Assembly (NCBI GenBank): GCA_964517145.1
Contig: CAZFBN010000088.1
Span: 1-23,804 of the forward strand
Origin: JADJNW01 sp964517145
Lineage (GTDB): Bacteria > Bacteroidota > Bacteroidia > Chitinophagales > Saprospiraceae
Direction of reading: 5' to 3'
DNA length: 23,804 nt
Under the pieces are notes generated by a model that saw nothing but the letters and a program-made list of their open reading frames with translations, did not search any database and had not been told where the DNA came from. Shown piece by piece: positions 15,225 through 23,803 of this stretch; the stretch's first letter is position 1; each line of letters opens with the position of its first letter. The translations under genes and the position numbers were made by a program.

Positions 15225-18131
15225 ATGAGCAAAATTGCTGTTTTTGACCAATTCTCGAATCGCCATATCGGTCCGAATGAATCCGAATTGCAGGAAATGT
15301 TGCAAAACATTGGCGTGGACTCGCTCGACCAGTTGATTGATGAAACCGTGCCTGCGGGCATTCGCATGCAAGGCGAATTGAATCTGCCGGAGGCTATGAC
15401 GGAGTATGATTACCTGCGCGACATTCGCAAAACGGGTATGACCAATCGCGTGTTCCGCACGTACATTGGCTTGGGCTATTATGGCACGCTGACACCGTCT
15501 GTTATATTACGAAATATTTTCAATAATCCCGGTTGGTACACGCAATATACACCGTATCAGGCGGAGATCGCGCAAGGTCGCCTCGAAGCGCTGCTGAATT
15601 TCCAGACGATGGTGAGCGACCTCACAGCTTTGCCCGTTGCCAATGCATCTTTGCTCGACGAAGGCACTGCGGCGGCAGAAGCCATGCATATGTTTTATGG
15701 CATCAAAAATGCCAAAGTGCGCAAGGCTGAGGACGAAGCCGACGAGTTTTTTGTAGATGCGAATGTGCTGCCGCAAACCATTGATATTCTGCAAACCCGC
15801 GCCAAATTTGGCGGCATTAAAGTGGTGGTAGGCAATTGGCAGGAATTTGAACCAACGGCAAAAACATTTGGTGTTTTATTGCAATATCCCAACAAACGCG
15901 GTACGGTGGAGGATTATCGTGCTTTTGTTGAAAAATGCAAAGCCAACGAGATTTACGTCACGGTTGCCGCGGATTTACTGGCGTTGGCGCTGCTCACGCC
16001 TCCGGGCGAATGGGGCGCGGATGCTGCCGTTGGCAATACCCAGCGTTTTGGCGTGCCAATGGGATTTGGGGGTCCGCATGCGGCTTATTTTGCAACTAAA
16101 GACGATTACAAACGTCAAATTCCAGGTCGGATTATTGGCGTATCGGTTGACCAACACGGCAAACCCGCACTGCGCATGGCATTGCAAACGCGCGAGCAGC
16201 ATATCCGCCGCGAGAAAGCGACTTCCAATATCTGTACCGCCCAGGCTTTGCTGTCAATCATGGCGGGCATGTACGGCGCCTATCACGGTCCGAAAGGCAT
16301 CAAAGCCATCGCCGAGCGCGTGCATACCTTGGCTCAAATGTTGAATAATAATTTGCAAAAGTTGGGCTATGAACAAACGAATGAATTCTTTTTTGATACG
16401 CTGGCAATCAAAGCAAATAGTGCCATTCAGCAGCATATTCGGCAGATTGCGCAGGGGCATCAAATGAACTTTTTTTATAATAATGACCATTTACAAATTA
16501 GTTTGGACGAAACTACTAGTTTGCATGACATTGTAGAAATTACGCGGATTTTCGCACAAGCGGATGGCGTTGATTTTGATTTTAATCAAACAGAACCCGA
16601 TCATTATCAATTCCCGACGAATTTAGTGCGCCAAAGTGAATACCTGACGCATCCGGTTTTCAACAGTTATCATACCGAAAGCAAGATGATGCGTTATATT
16701 AAGCGCCTGGAAAACAAGGACTTATCCTTGATGCATTCCATGATTCCTTTGGGTTCTTGCACGATGAAGTTGAATGCGGCGTCCGAATTATTACCGATCA
16801 GTTTTGATTATTTTGCAAACATTCACCCCTTCGTGCCGCTGGATCAAGCGCAAGGTTACCTCAAGATTTTCAAAGAGTTAGAAGAATATTTGTCTGAAAT
16901 TACCGGATTTGCGGCTTGTTCTTTACAACCCAATTCCGGTGCGCAAGGTGAATATGCTGGTTTGTTGACCATCCGGGCTTATCATGAAGCGAATGGACAA
17001 AATCATCGCAATATCGCCTTAATCCCCTCTTCCGCGCACGGCACGAATCCGGCGAGCGCCGTAATGGCTGGTTTACAGGTAGTTGTGGTAGAATGTGATG
17101 AAAATGGGAATGTAAATATCGAGGATTTGCGGGCGAAAGCGGAGAAGCACAGCGCGAATTTGGCTGCCTTGATGGTCACCTATCCTTCGACGCACGGCGT
17201 TTTTGAAACAGGTATTAAAGAAATTTGCAATATTATACACCAGCATGGCGGCAAGGTTTACATGGATGGTGCGAATATGAATGCGCAGGTGGGCTTGACG
17301 AGTCCGGGCATCATCGGTGCCGACGTTTGTCACCTCAATTTGCACAAAACCTTTGCGATTCCGCACGGTGGCGGCGGTCCGGGTATGGGTCCGATTTGTG
17401 TCAATGAAAGTTTAGCGCCCTATTTACCCAAGCACCCAATTGTAGAAACCGGCGGGGATCAAGGTATTCAGGCAGTTTCGGCAGCGCCCTGGGGCAGCGC
17501 CAGCATTTTATTGATTTCTTATGGTTATATAAAAATGCTTGGGAAACAAGGCGTTACAGATGCTACTAAATATGCGATTTTAAATGCAAATTATATTAAA
17601 TCGCGTTTAGAAAAAGAATATAAAATATTATATGCCGGTGAAAAAGGTCGCGCAGCGCACGAATTGATTGTCGATTTACGTCCATTCAAATCCTTGATTA
17701 GCGCCGAAGATGTTGCCAAAAGGCTCATGGATTATGGCTTCCACGCGCCCACGCTTTCCTTCCCGGTGGCAGGCACCATCATGATCGAACCGACCGAAAG
17801 CGAAGCCAAGGACGAACTTGACCGTTTTTGTGATGCCTTATTACAAATTCGTAAAGAAATTGATGAAATTGCTTCTGGCAGTGCTGATGTGAAAAATAAT
17901 GTGCTGCATAATGCGCCGCATACGCAGGAATTATTAACTTCCGATGAATGGAATCTGCCTTACTCCCGCGAGAAAGCGGCTTACCCGTTGCCTTACCTGC
18001 GCGAAGGTTATAAATTTTGGGCGTCCGTAGCCCGCGTGGACAATGCCTATGGCGACCGGAATTTGATGTGTATTTGTCCGCCGTTGGATAGCTACCGAAC
18101 CGTTGAGGAGGTGGAAAAGGTTGAGAATTAA
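15225..18131 (+). CDS. gcvP: Glycine dehydrogenase (decarboxylating), P-protein of the glycine cleavage system
   Basis: The 968-residue product is the PLP-dependent P-protein that decarboxylates glycine and passes the aminomethyl group to the lipoyl arm of GcvH. It begins with the family's typical F-x-x-RHIGPNESE segment, and the length is close to E. coli GcvP (957). Both homologous halves are on one chain (about 8-440 and 450-945), unlike the split GcvPA/GcvPB form. The PLP lysine is K708 in LNLHKTFAIPHGGGGPGMGP, and a second conserved segment is SLMHSMIPLGSCTMKLN. The ATG at 15225 fits the promoter and the N-terminus. gcvT and gcvH are not nearby, so the system must be dispersed. The octamer repeat array begins with the base after the stop codon. 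Confidence 0.98.
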   Translation: MSKIAVFDQFSNRHIGPNESELQEMLQNIGVDSLDQLIDETVPAGIRMQGELNLPEAMTEYDYLRDIRKTGMTNRVFRTYIGLGYYGTLTPSVILRNIFNNPGWYTQYTPYQAEIAQGRLEALLNFQTMVSDLTALPVANASLLDEGTAAAEAMHMFYGIKNAKVRKAEDEADEFFVDANVLPQTIDILQTRAKFGGIKVVVGNWQEFEPTAKTFGVLLQYPNKRGTVEDYRAFVEKCKANEIYVTVAADLLALALLTPPGEWGADAAVGNTQRFGVPMGFGGPHAAYFATKDDYKRQIPGRIIGVSVDQHGKPALRMALQTREQHIRREKATSNICTAQALLSIMAGMYGAYHGPKGIKAIAERVHTLAQMLNNNLQKLGYEQTNEFFFDTLAIKANSAIQQHIRQIAQGHQMNFFYNNDHLQISLDETTSLHDIVEITRIFAQADGVDFDFNQTEPDHYQFPTNLVRQSEYLTHPVFNSYHTESKMMRYIKRLENKDLSLMHSMIPLGSCTMKLNAASELLPISFDYFANIHPFVPLDQAQGYLKIFKELEEYLSEITGFAACSLQPNSGAQGEYAGLLTIRAYHEANGQNHRNIALIPSSAHGTNPASAVMAGLQVVVVECDENGNVNIEDLRAKAEKHSANLAALMVTYPSTHGVFETGIKEICNIIHQHGGKVYMDGANMNAQVGLTSPGIIGADVCHLNLHKTFAIPHGGGGPGMGPICVNESLAPYLPKHPIVETGGDQGIQAVSAAPWGSASILLISYGYIKMLGKQGVTDATKYAILNANYIKSRLEKEYKILYAGEKGRAAHELIVDLRPFKSLISAEDVAKRLMDYGFHAPTLSFPVAGTIMIEPTESEAKDELDRFCDALLQIRKEIDEIASGSADVKNNVLHNAPHTQELLTSDEWNLPYSREKAAYPLPYLREGYKFWASVARVDNAYGDRNLMCICPPLDSYRTVEEVEKVEN

Positions 18132-18235
18132 GATGTTGGGATATTTTGATATTAAGAAATTGCGAAATTAAGAAATTAGAAAATTATGATATTGGGATAT
18201 TCTGAAAATCCTTAATTCTGAGAATCCTGATTCAG
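18132..18235 (+). repeat. Octamer-phased AT-rich repeat array (GAWATTNN units)
   Basis: Starting with the first base after the gcvP stop codon, the sequence divides without any indel into 8-base units: GATGTTGG, GATATTTT, GATATTAA, GAAATTGC, GAAATTAA, GAAATTAG, AAAATTAT, GATATTGG, GATATTCT. More diverged units follow in the same phase: GAAAATCC, TTAATTCT, GAGAATCC, TGATTCAG. The consensus of the first nine is GAWATTNN. The same unit occurs in inverted orientation at 5983-6049. Confidence 0.75.
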
Positions 18236-18246
18236 ACGATATAATA

Positions 18247-18284
18247 AAAAAACGCTCGGAATCGCTTGATTTTGGGCGTTTTTT
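18247..18284. terminator. Bidirectional rho-independent terminator after gcvP
   Basis: AAAAAACGC (18247-18255) pairs with GCGTTTTTT (18276-18284) over 9 bp around a 20-nt loop, with A and T runs on both flanks. It lies 115 nt after the gcvP stop codon, behind the octamer array, and is the likely end of the gcvP transcript. It also cuts off the relic region that follows. Confidence 0.7.
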
Positions 18285-18429
18285 GTATTATGAAATACTA
18301 AATTCCCACTATTTTTATTTTAACTTGCCCTCCAACTTTTTTTATCAAATACTTGCTTATCATGGCTACGCAAATATTCAAAAAAAATTTCACCTATATT
18401 TTTATTGCTTACAATCAATTTCTTACATG

Positions 18430-18640
18430 TGCAAACCCGCCCTGCGCTCCTCGGTGAACCCTTTGGCATCCAAGGATTTTCGGGATTATGCGAATACTTA
18501 TTTCTTTGCGGATAGCCTCGCTTCGTTTGATCCAGCGACGGGGCAGGGCACGATTCATTGGTTGCGGCATCAGCCGTTTCCGGCGCATGCATTTGACAAT
18601 ACGCAATTTGGGTTTCGGCGCGTGCCAAATAATGATTTCC
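18430..18640 (+). pseudogene. Relic of a GH31-like glycosidase N-terminus
   Basis: In one frame this stretch reads ...NPLASKDFRDYANTYFFAD, then SLASFDPATGQGTIHWLRHQ, then PFPAHAFDNTQFGF. It resembles, from memory, the N-terminal region of Bacteroidota alpha-glucosidase/alpha-xylosidase (GH31) proteins, where an '(F/Y)xADxLxxFDPATGxGxxxWxR' segment is usual. Its base composition is clearly more GC-rich than the AT-rich DNA before it. The codons upstream in this frame (from 18283) have low-complexity AT-rich content and no signal peptide. The likeness stops at VPNNDF and no catalytic domain follows, so this can only be a remnant. The match is a recollection of pattern, not a search result. Confidence 0.45.
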
Positions 18641-18646
18641 GGGTAA

Positions 18647-18780
18647 AGAATTGGCGGGTATCTGGGCGCTCAGTTGCTGCATAAAATGCTGGAATTGAAT
18701 TGGCTCCGACGGGTGCATCATTCCAGAGCGATGCTCGTGACGGGCGAAGGCAGAAAAAATTTATATACCTATTTGCTGCT
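18647..18780 (+). pseudogene. Relic of an ArsR-type winged-helix regulator C-terminus
   Basis: Directly after the GH31-like piece, in a different frame, the sequence reads RIGGYLGAQLLHKMLELNWL followed by RRVHHSRAMLVTGEGRKNL. This resembles the end of ArsR-like helix-turn-helix regulators with a 'GGxLGAxLLxxLLELGWLRRxxxSRAxxxTxxGR' segment (helices plus the beta-wing). An in-frame TAA (18644-18646) stands just before it, no start codon or N-terminal helices precede it, and the frame then degrades into AT-rich sequence with its stop at 18854-18856. It is therefore a truncated, untranslated remnant. The family link is from memory of the pattern. Confidence 0.45.
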
Positions 18781-18838
18781 GGAAGTGTCAACGATTGCCC
18801 CTTTTTTTAAAACCATTGCATTGGTACACTCCATTGAA

Positions 18839-18858
18839 TTTCAAATAGTTATTTGAAA
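18839..18858. promoter_or_regulatory. 9-bp palindrome upstream of the PKD/T9SS gene
   Basis: TTTCAAATA (18839-18847) and TATTTGAAA (18850-18858) form a perfect inverted repeat with a 2-nt centre, 125 nt before the ATG at 18983. The tight centre fits a dimeric DNA-binding site better than an RNA hairpin. A possible promoter (TTTG 18852-18855, TAATTTTT 18878-18885, 22-nt spacing) would overlap it; that match is weak. Confidence 0.3.
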
Positions 18859-18982
18859 ATCATACAATTGGATATGTTAATTTTTTAATTATTACTCCTG
18901 TTTGCCAAACATTCCTATTAAAATTTTTCTAATTTTACAGAAGAAACCGATTTCTCCAAGCTTGCTAACAATCATAATCCAA

Positions 18983-21900
18983 ATGCACTTTCTACAACCC
19001 AAACAAATTGTATTGTGTCTGTTGCATGTACTGATTTTTTTTGCAATTGACACCTATGGACAAAACTGCGCTGGAACACAAAGAGTAGATGCGAGTTATG
19101 AATTAGAAAGAAATGACATTTGTGAAGGCATTGAAATTGTAGTGCGCAACACTTCCCAACTTTTCGGCAACGACAATACCTTTTTTATCTGGGACTGGGG
19201 CGATGGGGTCAAAGATACCACCTACGACTTATCGAGTGTGCGGCATACTTATTTTTTTACCAATCAAAATGTGTGCGAGGAGGGCTTAGCCATTTCCGAG
19301 TTGAGACTGGATGCTCGTGTGCCAGGCTGTGCCCAATATAATCACTTCGTTATCAAGCCGGTATATGTGTTTTTAAAACCGGTTGCGAAATTTGATACCA
19401 AACCGCTCTTGTGTGCGCCGGATTTGACGGCAATGTTTGACAATCAAAGCTGTACCGCTGATACAGGCGCTGTTTTTTCCTGGAATTTTGGTGATCCGGC
19501 GTCCGGCGCCGCCAATACTTCCAATGAGCTTGAGCCAATGCATACCTTCAGCGGTCCTGGTCTTTATGTAGTTACGCTCGACGTCACAAGTGGCTGTGGT
19601 ACAGGCTCTTACAGCACTGTTGTGGAAGTAAAAAATCCACCCGTTGCTAATGCTGTGGCGGATATACCTGCCGGTGCCGGGTGTATTCCGGTTATTGTCA
19701 ATCTGCAAAACCGTTCTACGGGTGCCAACATGTTTCGTTGGGTGATAACACCTAGTAATAACGGTGCGCAATTTGTGGACAGTACGAGTAATATTTCACA
19801 GGAACCCCATATTTTATTTAGTAAAGCCGGAAATTATACCATTCAACTGGAGGCAACAAACGAGTGCGGTACAACGAAGTGGGAACAGGTAGTGACCATC
19901 TCTGAACCCCCGACTGTACTGTGGGAAGAGCCACCGGTTGGTTGTGAGAGCCTAACATATACTCCAAAAATTACATACGGAGGTTCCATCAGTTCTTATA
20001 GCTGGACTTTTGAAGGCGGTAGTCCTGGCACTTCCAGCGATTCTATTCCAAATAATGTACTATTTACAACGCCGGGACTTCATACTGTAACACTTACGGT
20101 GAATGGTGCATGTGGGAGTCAATCTTTTGTCAAAACAGTAGAAGTCATTGGCAGAGAGGCAATTACATTTACACCGGTTGCCCCAATTTGCAATACATCG
20201 GATACGATCCGGTTGGGAGTGAATTTGCCGGGAGGTACCTGGTCGGGTCCGGGGGTGAATAGTCAAGGACTTTTTAATCCGGCAAGTGCCAATATTGGAA
20301 ATAACACGATTCAATACCAGTATGGTCCTGCAAATTGTCGCTCGGAAGGAAGTCTGGATATTTTTGTTCAGCAGGGAACGCCTTTGAATATTGGAAATGA
20401 TATTTCTATCTGTAATGATGAGGAGGATATTACATTAACATTTACGCCGACCGGAGGCGTTTGGCGCGGCAATGGTATTGTGGATTCTTTGCAAGGCATT
20501 TTTTCTCCTGTACAAGCAGGCGCAGGCGCTCAGACGCTCACTTACCGCTATACCGAATCTGCCAATGGCTGCGTCACCACAGCTACTAAAACCGTGCGCG
20601 TGGAGCCGGTTCCTACGGTAAATATTGCAGAAAATACGGTTTCTTTTTGCCCTTCCAGCAGTGCGATTACGTTGCCGAGTACTTTAAATGTGTCTGTAAC
20701 GCCGACCGGTGGCACCAGCCAATGGCAGGGAACGGGCATTACGAATGAAACGCAGGGTACTTTTAACAGTAGCAATCTTAGTGTTGGGGATTATCCCATT
20801 CTTTATACTTATACTTCACCTGCCGGTTGCGTGGCGAGTGATTCTTTGACGATTCAAATCATTCCTTTGCAAGATGCTGTCGCTCAATCAGATACGAGTG
20901 TTTGTATCAGTGTTGGCACCTTCACTTTACAAGCTTCCCCTGCCGGCGGACGATGGTCAGACGCTCAAAACAGCATTGATCCTGCCACTGGTGCAATTGA
21001 TCTGGCACGCGCAGGCGGCGGCAATAAGACCTTTACCTATACCATTTTTCCGGGTACCACTTGTGAAGCCAGCGATCAGGTAACTGTTGAAATCATTGAT
21101 TTAAGTGGTGTGAATGCTGGTGCGGATGTTGGTTTTTGTGAATCGGAAGGGCAGATCACACTTGCCAACTTCTCGCCCTCAGGCGGTACCTGGCGAGGCG
21201 ACGGAATTATTGATCCGACATTAGGTGTCGTGAATATTCAATCGCTTGCGCCGGGCAATTATACCTTGACGTATCAGATTGAAAGTGAGGCAGTTTCCGC
21301 ATGTGCGGCAGAAGACCAACTGGTATTAACAGTTCATCCTTTGCCGGTAGTCGGATTTAATAACAATGGGCAGCAATGCGTTGGAGATACACTTATTTTT
21401 ACCAATACCTCTACCAATGCCAGCACGTATGACTGGAATTTTGGGAATGGGCAAACTGCTACGGTCGCCAATCCTCAAGTAACTTACAGTACAGCAGGTG
21501 ATTATAATTTAAATCTAATTGTCAAATCTGCCTTTGGTTGCCAAAGCGATACCAGTACGGTCATTCATGTGTCGGAGCCTCCGCCGGTAGTAGCATTTGA
21601 CATGGATCAACGCAGCGGATGTGCCGACTTGCTGGTCACGTTTATCAATCGCAGTCAGGGTGAAGATGTAGATTTTATCTGGGATTTTGGCAACGGGCAG
21701 CAAGATTCTATCTCAAGTCCGCTTCCTATTACTTTTGTTGGGACGCTGGAAGACACGACTTATTACATTCAACTTTCTGCTAATAACACTTGTGGTGAAA
21801 ATATTTTCCGGGACTCGGTGCGCGTTTTTTCCCGACCCACCGCCAACTTTGGCGTTCGCCTTAACAAATACTGCTCCGGTGATGCCGTCGAAATTCAAAA

Positions 21901-23803
21901 TGCCAGTTTTGGAAAACCTACTTCCTATTTTTGGAATTTTGGCAATGGTTTGACTTCCAGAGATTCTATTCCTGAAACGCAATATTATTTTACCAATACA
22001 GAGCCTGACACCTTTAATATAACATTGATTGCGTCCAACAACTGTGCATCCGACACGATGACGCAAGCCGTTCCGGTCAATCCGGCTGATGTGGCGGCGT
22101 TTTTCAACATTGATGCAACGGATGTGTGCGTGGGCGATACCGTGCGCATTCGCAATTTTTCTACGCCGGGTGCCAATGTGACTTATCAATTTGGGGACAA
22201 CAATACCTCTGCAACGCCCAATCCATTACACGTTTATCAGGAACCTGGTCGGTATAAAATTACCCAGTACGCGCGGGGCTGCGGTTTCGACAGTACCTTT
22301 GTATTTGTCGATGTAAAACCAACTCCTACCCTCCTTTTAAACGTGGATGATTTTGCTTGCTCCCAATCAGAAATCAATCTTCGTTACACTGCATCCGATA
22401 TTGTCGGTACCAACTGGGATTTTGGCGATGGCAATACCTCTTCCCTGCCTAGCCCAATGCATCATTATGATAGTGCAGGTATTTACACCATTCGATTAAC
22501 GGCTACAGACGCCAACCAATGCCAAGCCACCATTCAGCAAGCAATAGAAATTCTACCTTTACCCGAATTTACGCTGCGCATTCCCGATTCGCTTTGTGTA
22601 CGGGAAACCGGAATTTTTGAGGTGGTGCCCACTTCTATTAATTTGAGCAGTTACAATTGGCAATATGGCGACCAGGAGCAGGGCAGCGGCAGGGTCACGC
22701 AGCATAGCTTTACAAATTCAGGAATTTATAATATTGAAGCGACTGTCACTGACGCATTTGGATGTAAGTATAAACAAAGCCAACCCACTTTTGTACGTCC
22801 TGGACCTGAAGCAGTTTTTAATTTTAATATACTGAATAACTGCGCTCCTACCAGCGTTACGTTTGTCAATCAATCTAAAACGGCGAACAGCTACCAATGG
22901 GAATTTGGCGACGGCAACACGAGTGACATAACTAATCCAAATAATATTTATATGCAAGGCGGTGATTATCAGGCAACATTAATTGCATCTTATGACGATA
23001 TTTGTTTTGATACACTGGTGCAAAAAATCACCATCAACCCTATTCCCAGTGCGAATATTCAAGTAGAAGACCTGACCTGCCACGGCAAAGACGATGGGCG
23101 CATTCGGGTAACTCCAAACGGGAATCACCAGATCAGCATTACTGGAAATGATTATTTTCAGCAAGGTGGTAATCTGTTTGAGTCTTTAAAACCAGGCACT
23201 TATGAAATTGAGGTCGTGGCAGCAACAGGTTGCGACACCGTTTACACTGCCGAAATTAAAGAGCCGGACACCCTTTTTGCTTACATCCAGCCCGATACCA
23301 TTCGGATGGTGGTGGGGGACACGGCGCTGATTCAGGTTGTTGCCAATAATGCCGACATTAACTATAACTGGCTGCCAGACAGCGACTTAACGCAAGTGGA
23401 CGTCAGCACCTTTTCCAGCGCTGCGCAACGCAGCCTTTGGTATAACCTGAGTGCAACCTTGGGAGAGTGTAAGCTACTGGACAGTGTTTACATTGAGGTG
23501 GACGCCGAACGGAAAATCTATGTTCCCAATGCCTTTAGCCCAAACGGCGATAATAACAACGACTTTTTTTATATTCATGGCGGAGCGGGCATTGTTGAAA
23601 TTGAGCGCTTTATCATTTTTGAACGTCGCGGCGGCACCTTGTTTGAACGCTTGAACATTCAACCCAATGATCCGACTGTTGGCTGGGATGGCACCTTCAA
23701 AGGACAAAAATTGAACCCGGCTGTGTTTGTTTACTACGCCGAAATCAAATTTATAGATGGCAAAACCGAAGTATTTAGTGGCGATGTGACTTTGGTAAGA
23801 TAA
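18983..23803 (+). CDS. Giant secreted PKD-repeat protein with type IX secretion (type B) C-terminal sorting domain
   Basis: The ATG at 18983 gives 1606 residues with a signal peptide (about 1-26, ending DTYGQ); extension to a TTG at 18902 would bury it. The N-terminal block (about 35-400) has four PKD-like domains, with centres such as WDWGDG (about 70) and FSWNFGD (about 164). A second block (about 400-800) has five repeats with a GGxW core (GGTWSGPG, GGVWRGNG, GGTSQWQG, GGRWSDAQ, GGTWRGDG). A third block (about 800-1350) has seven PKD domains (YDWNFGNG, FIWDFGNG, YFWNFGNG, YQFGDN, NWDFGDGN, YNWQYGD, YQWEFGDGN). An SprB-like repeat (DLTCHGKDDGRIRV, about 1365) and an Ig-like segment follow. 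The end (about 1511-1606) has the hallmark YVPNAFSPNGDNNNDFF of the gliding-motility/T9SS type B sorting domain. It is probably exported by T9SS and displayed on or released from the surface as an adhesin or matrix protein. Confidence 0.95.
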   Translation: MHFLQPKQIVLCLLHVLIFFAIDTYGQNCAGTQRVDASYELERNDICEGIEIVVRNTSQLFGNDNTFFIWDWGDGVKDTTYDLSSVRHTYFFTNQNVCEEGLAISELRLDARVPGCAQYNHFVIKPVYVFLKPVAKFDTKPLLCAPDLTAMFDNQSCTADTGAVFSWNFGDPASGAANTSNELEPMHTFSGPGLYVVTLDVTSGCGTGSYSTVVEVKNPPVANAVADIPAGAGCIPVIVNLQNRSTGANMFRWVITPSNNGAQFVDSTSNISQEPHILFSKAGNYTIQLEATNECGTTKWEQVVTISEPPTVLWEEPPVGCESLTYTPKITYGGSISSYSWTFEGGSPGTSSDSIPNNVLFTTPGLHTVTLTVNGACGSQSFVKTVEVIGREAITFTPVAPICNTSDTIRLGVNLPGGTWSGPGVNSQGLFNPASANIGNNTIQYQYGPANCRSEGSLDIFVQQGTPLNIGNDISICNDEEDITLTFTPTGGVWRGNGIVDSLQGIFSPVQAGAGAQTLTYRYTESANGCVTTATKTVRVEPVPTVNIAENTVSFCPSSSAITLPSTLNVSVTPTGGTSQWQGTGITNETQGTFNSSNLSVGDYPILYTYTSPAGCVASDSLTIQIIPLQDAVAQSDTSVCISVGTFTLQASPAGGRWSDAQNSIDPATGAIDLARAGGGNKTFTYTIFPGTTCEASDQVTVEIIDLSGVNAGADVGFCESEGQITLANFSPSGGTWRGDGIIDPTLGVVNIQSLAPGNYTLTYQIESEAVSACAAEDQLVLTVHPLPVVGFNNNGQQCVGDTLIFTNTSTNASTYDWNFGNGQTATVANPQVTYSTAGDYNLNLIVKSAFGCQSDTSTVIHVSEPPPVVAFDMDQRSGCADLLVTFINRSQGEDVDFIWDFGNGQQDSISSPLPITFVGTLEDTTYYIQLSANNTCGENIFRDSVRVFSRPTANFGVRLNKYCSGDAVEIQNASFGKPTSYFWNFGNGLTSRDSIPETQYYFTNTEPDTFNITLIASNNCASDTMTQAVPVNPADVAAFFNIDATDVCVGDTVRIRNFSTPGANVTYQFGDNNTSATPNPLHVYQEPGRYKITQYARGCGFDSTFVFVDVKPTPTLLLNVDDFACSQSEINLRYTASDIVGTNWDFGDGNTSSLPSPMHHYDSAGIYTIRLTATDANQCQATIQQAIEILPLPEFTLRIPDSLCVRETGIFEVVPTSINLSSYNWQYGDQEQGSGRVTQHSFTNSGIYNIEATVTDAFGCKYKQSQPTFVRPGPEAVFNFNILNNCAPTSVTFVNQSKTANSYQWEFGDGNTSDITNPNNIYMQGGDYQATLIASYDDICFDTLVQKITINPIPSANIQVEDLTCHGKDDGRIRVTPNGNHQISITGNDYFQQGGNLFESLKPGTYEIEVVAATGCDTVYTAEIKEPDTLFAYIQPDTIRMVVGDTALIQVVANNADINYNWLPDSDLTQVDVSTFSSAAQRSLWYNLSATLGECKLLDSVYIEVDAERKIYVPNAFSPNGDNNNDFFYIHGGAGIVEIERFIIFERRGGTLFERLNIQPNDPTVGWDGTFKGQKLNPAVFVYYAEIKFIDGKTEVFSGDVTLVR

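Larger units (their letters stand above)
18132..18982. other. Gene-free interval of about 0.85 kb between gcvP and the PKD/T9SS protein
   Basis: The interval holds, in order, the octamer array, a bidirectional terminator, AT-rich filler (about 18285-18429), the GH31-like and ArsR-like relics, a 9-bp palindrome (18839-18858), and the leader of the next gene. No intact gene is seen on either strand. Minus-strand frames of up to 133 codons here are mirror images of the relics and have no recognisable content. Confidence 0.6.

Noticed and set aside
15053..15247. 64-codon plus-strand frame before gcvP
   Set aside because: It overlaps the gcvP promoter and the gcvP start in another frame, and its sequence is not protein-like.
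18320..18721. 133-codon minus-strand frame in the relic region
   Set aside because: It mirrors the plus-strand relics, which carry the family-like patterns; the minus-strand protein shows nothing recognisable.
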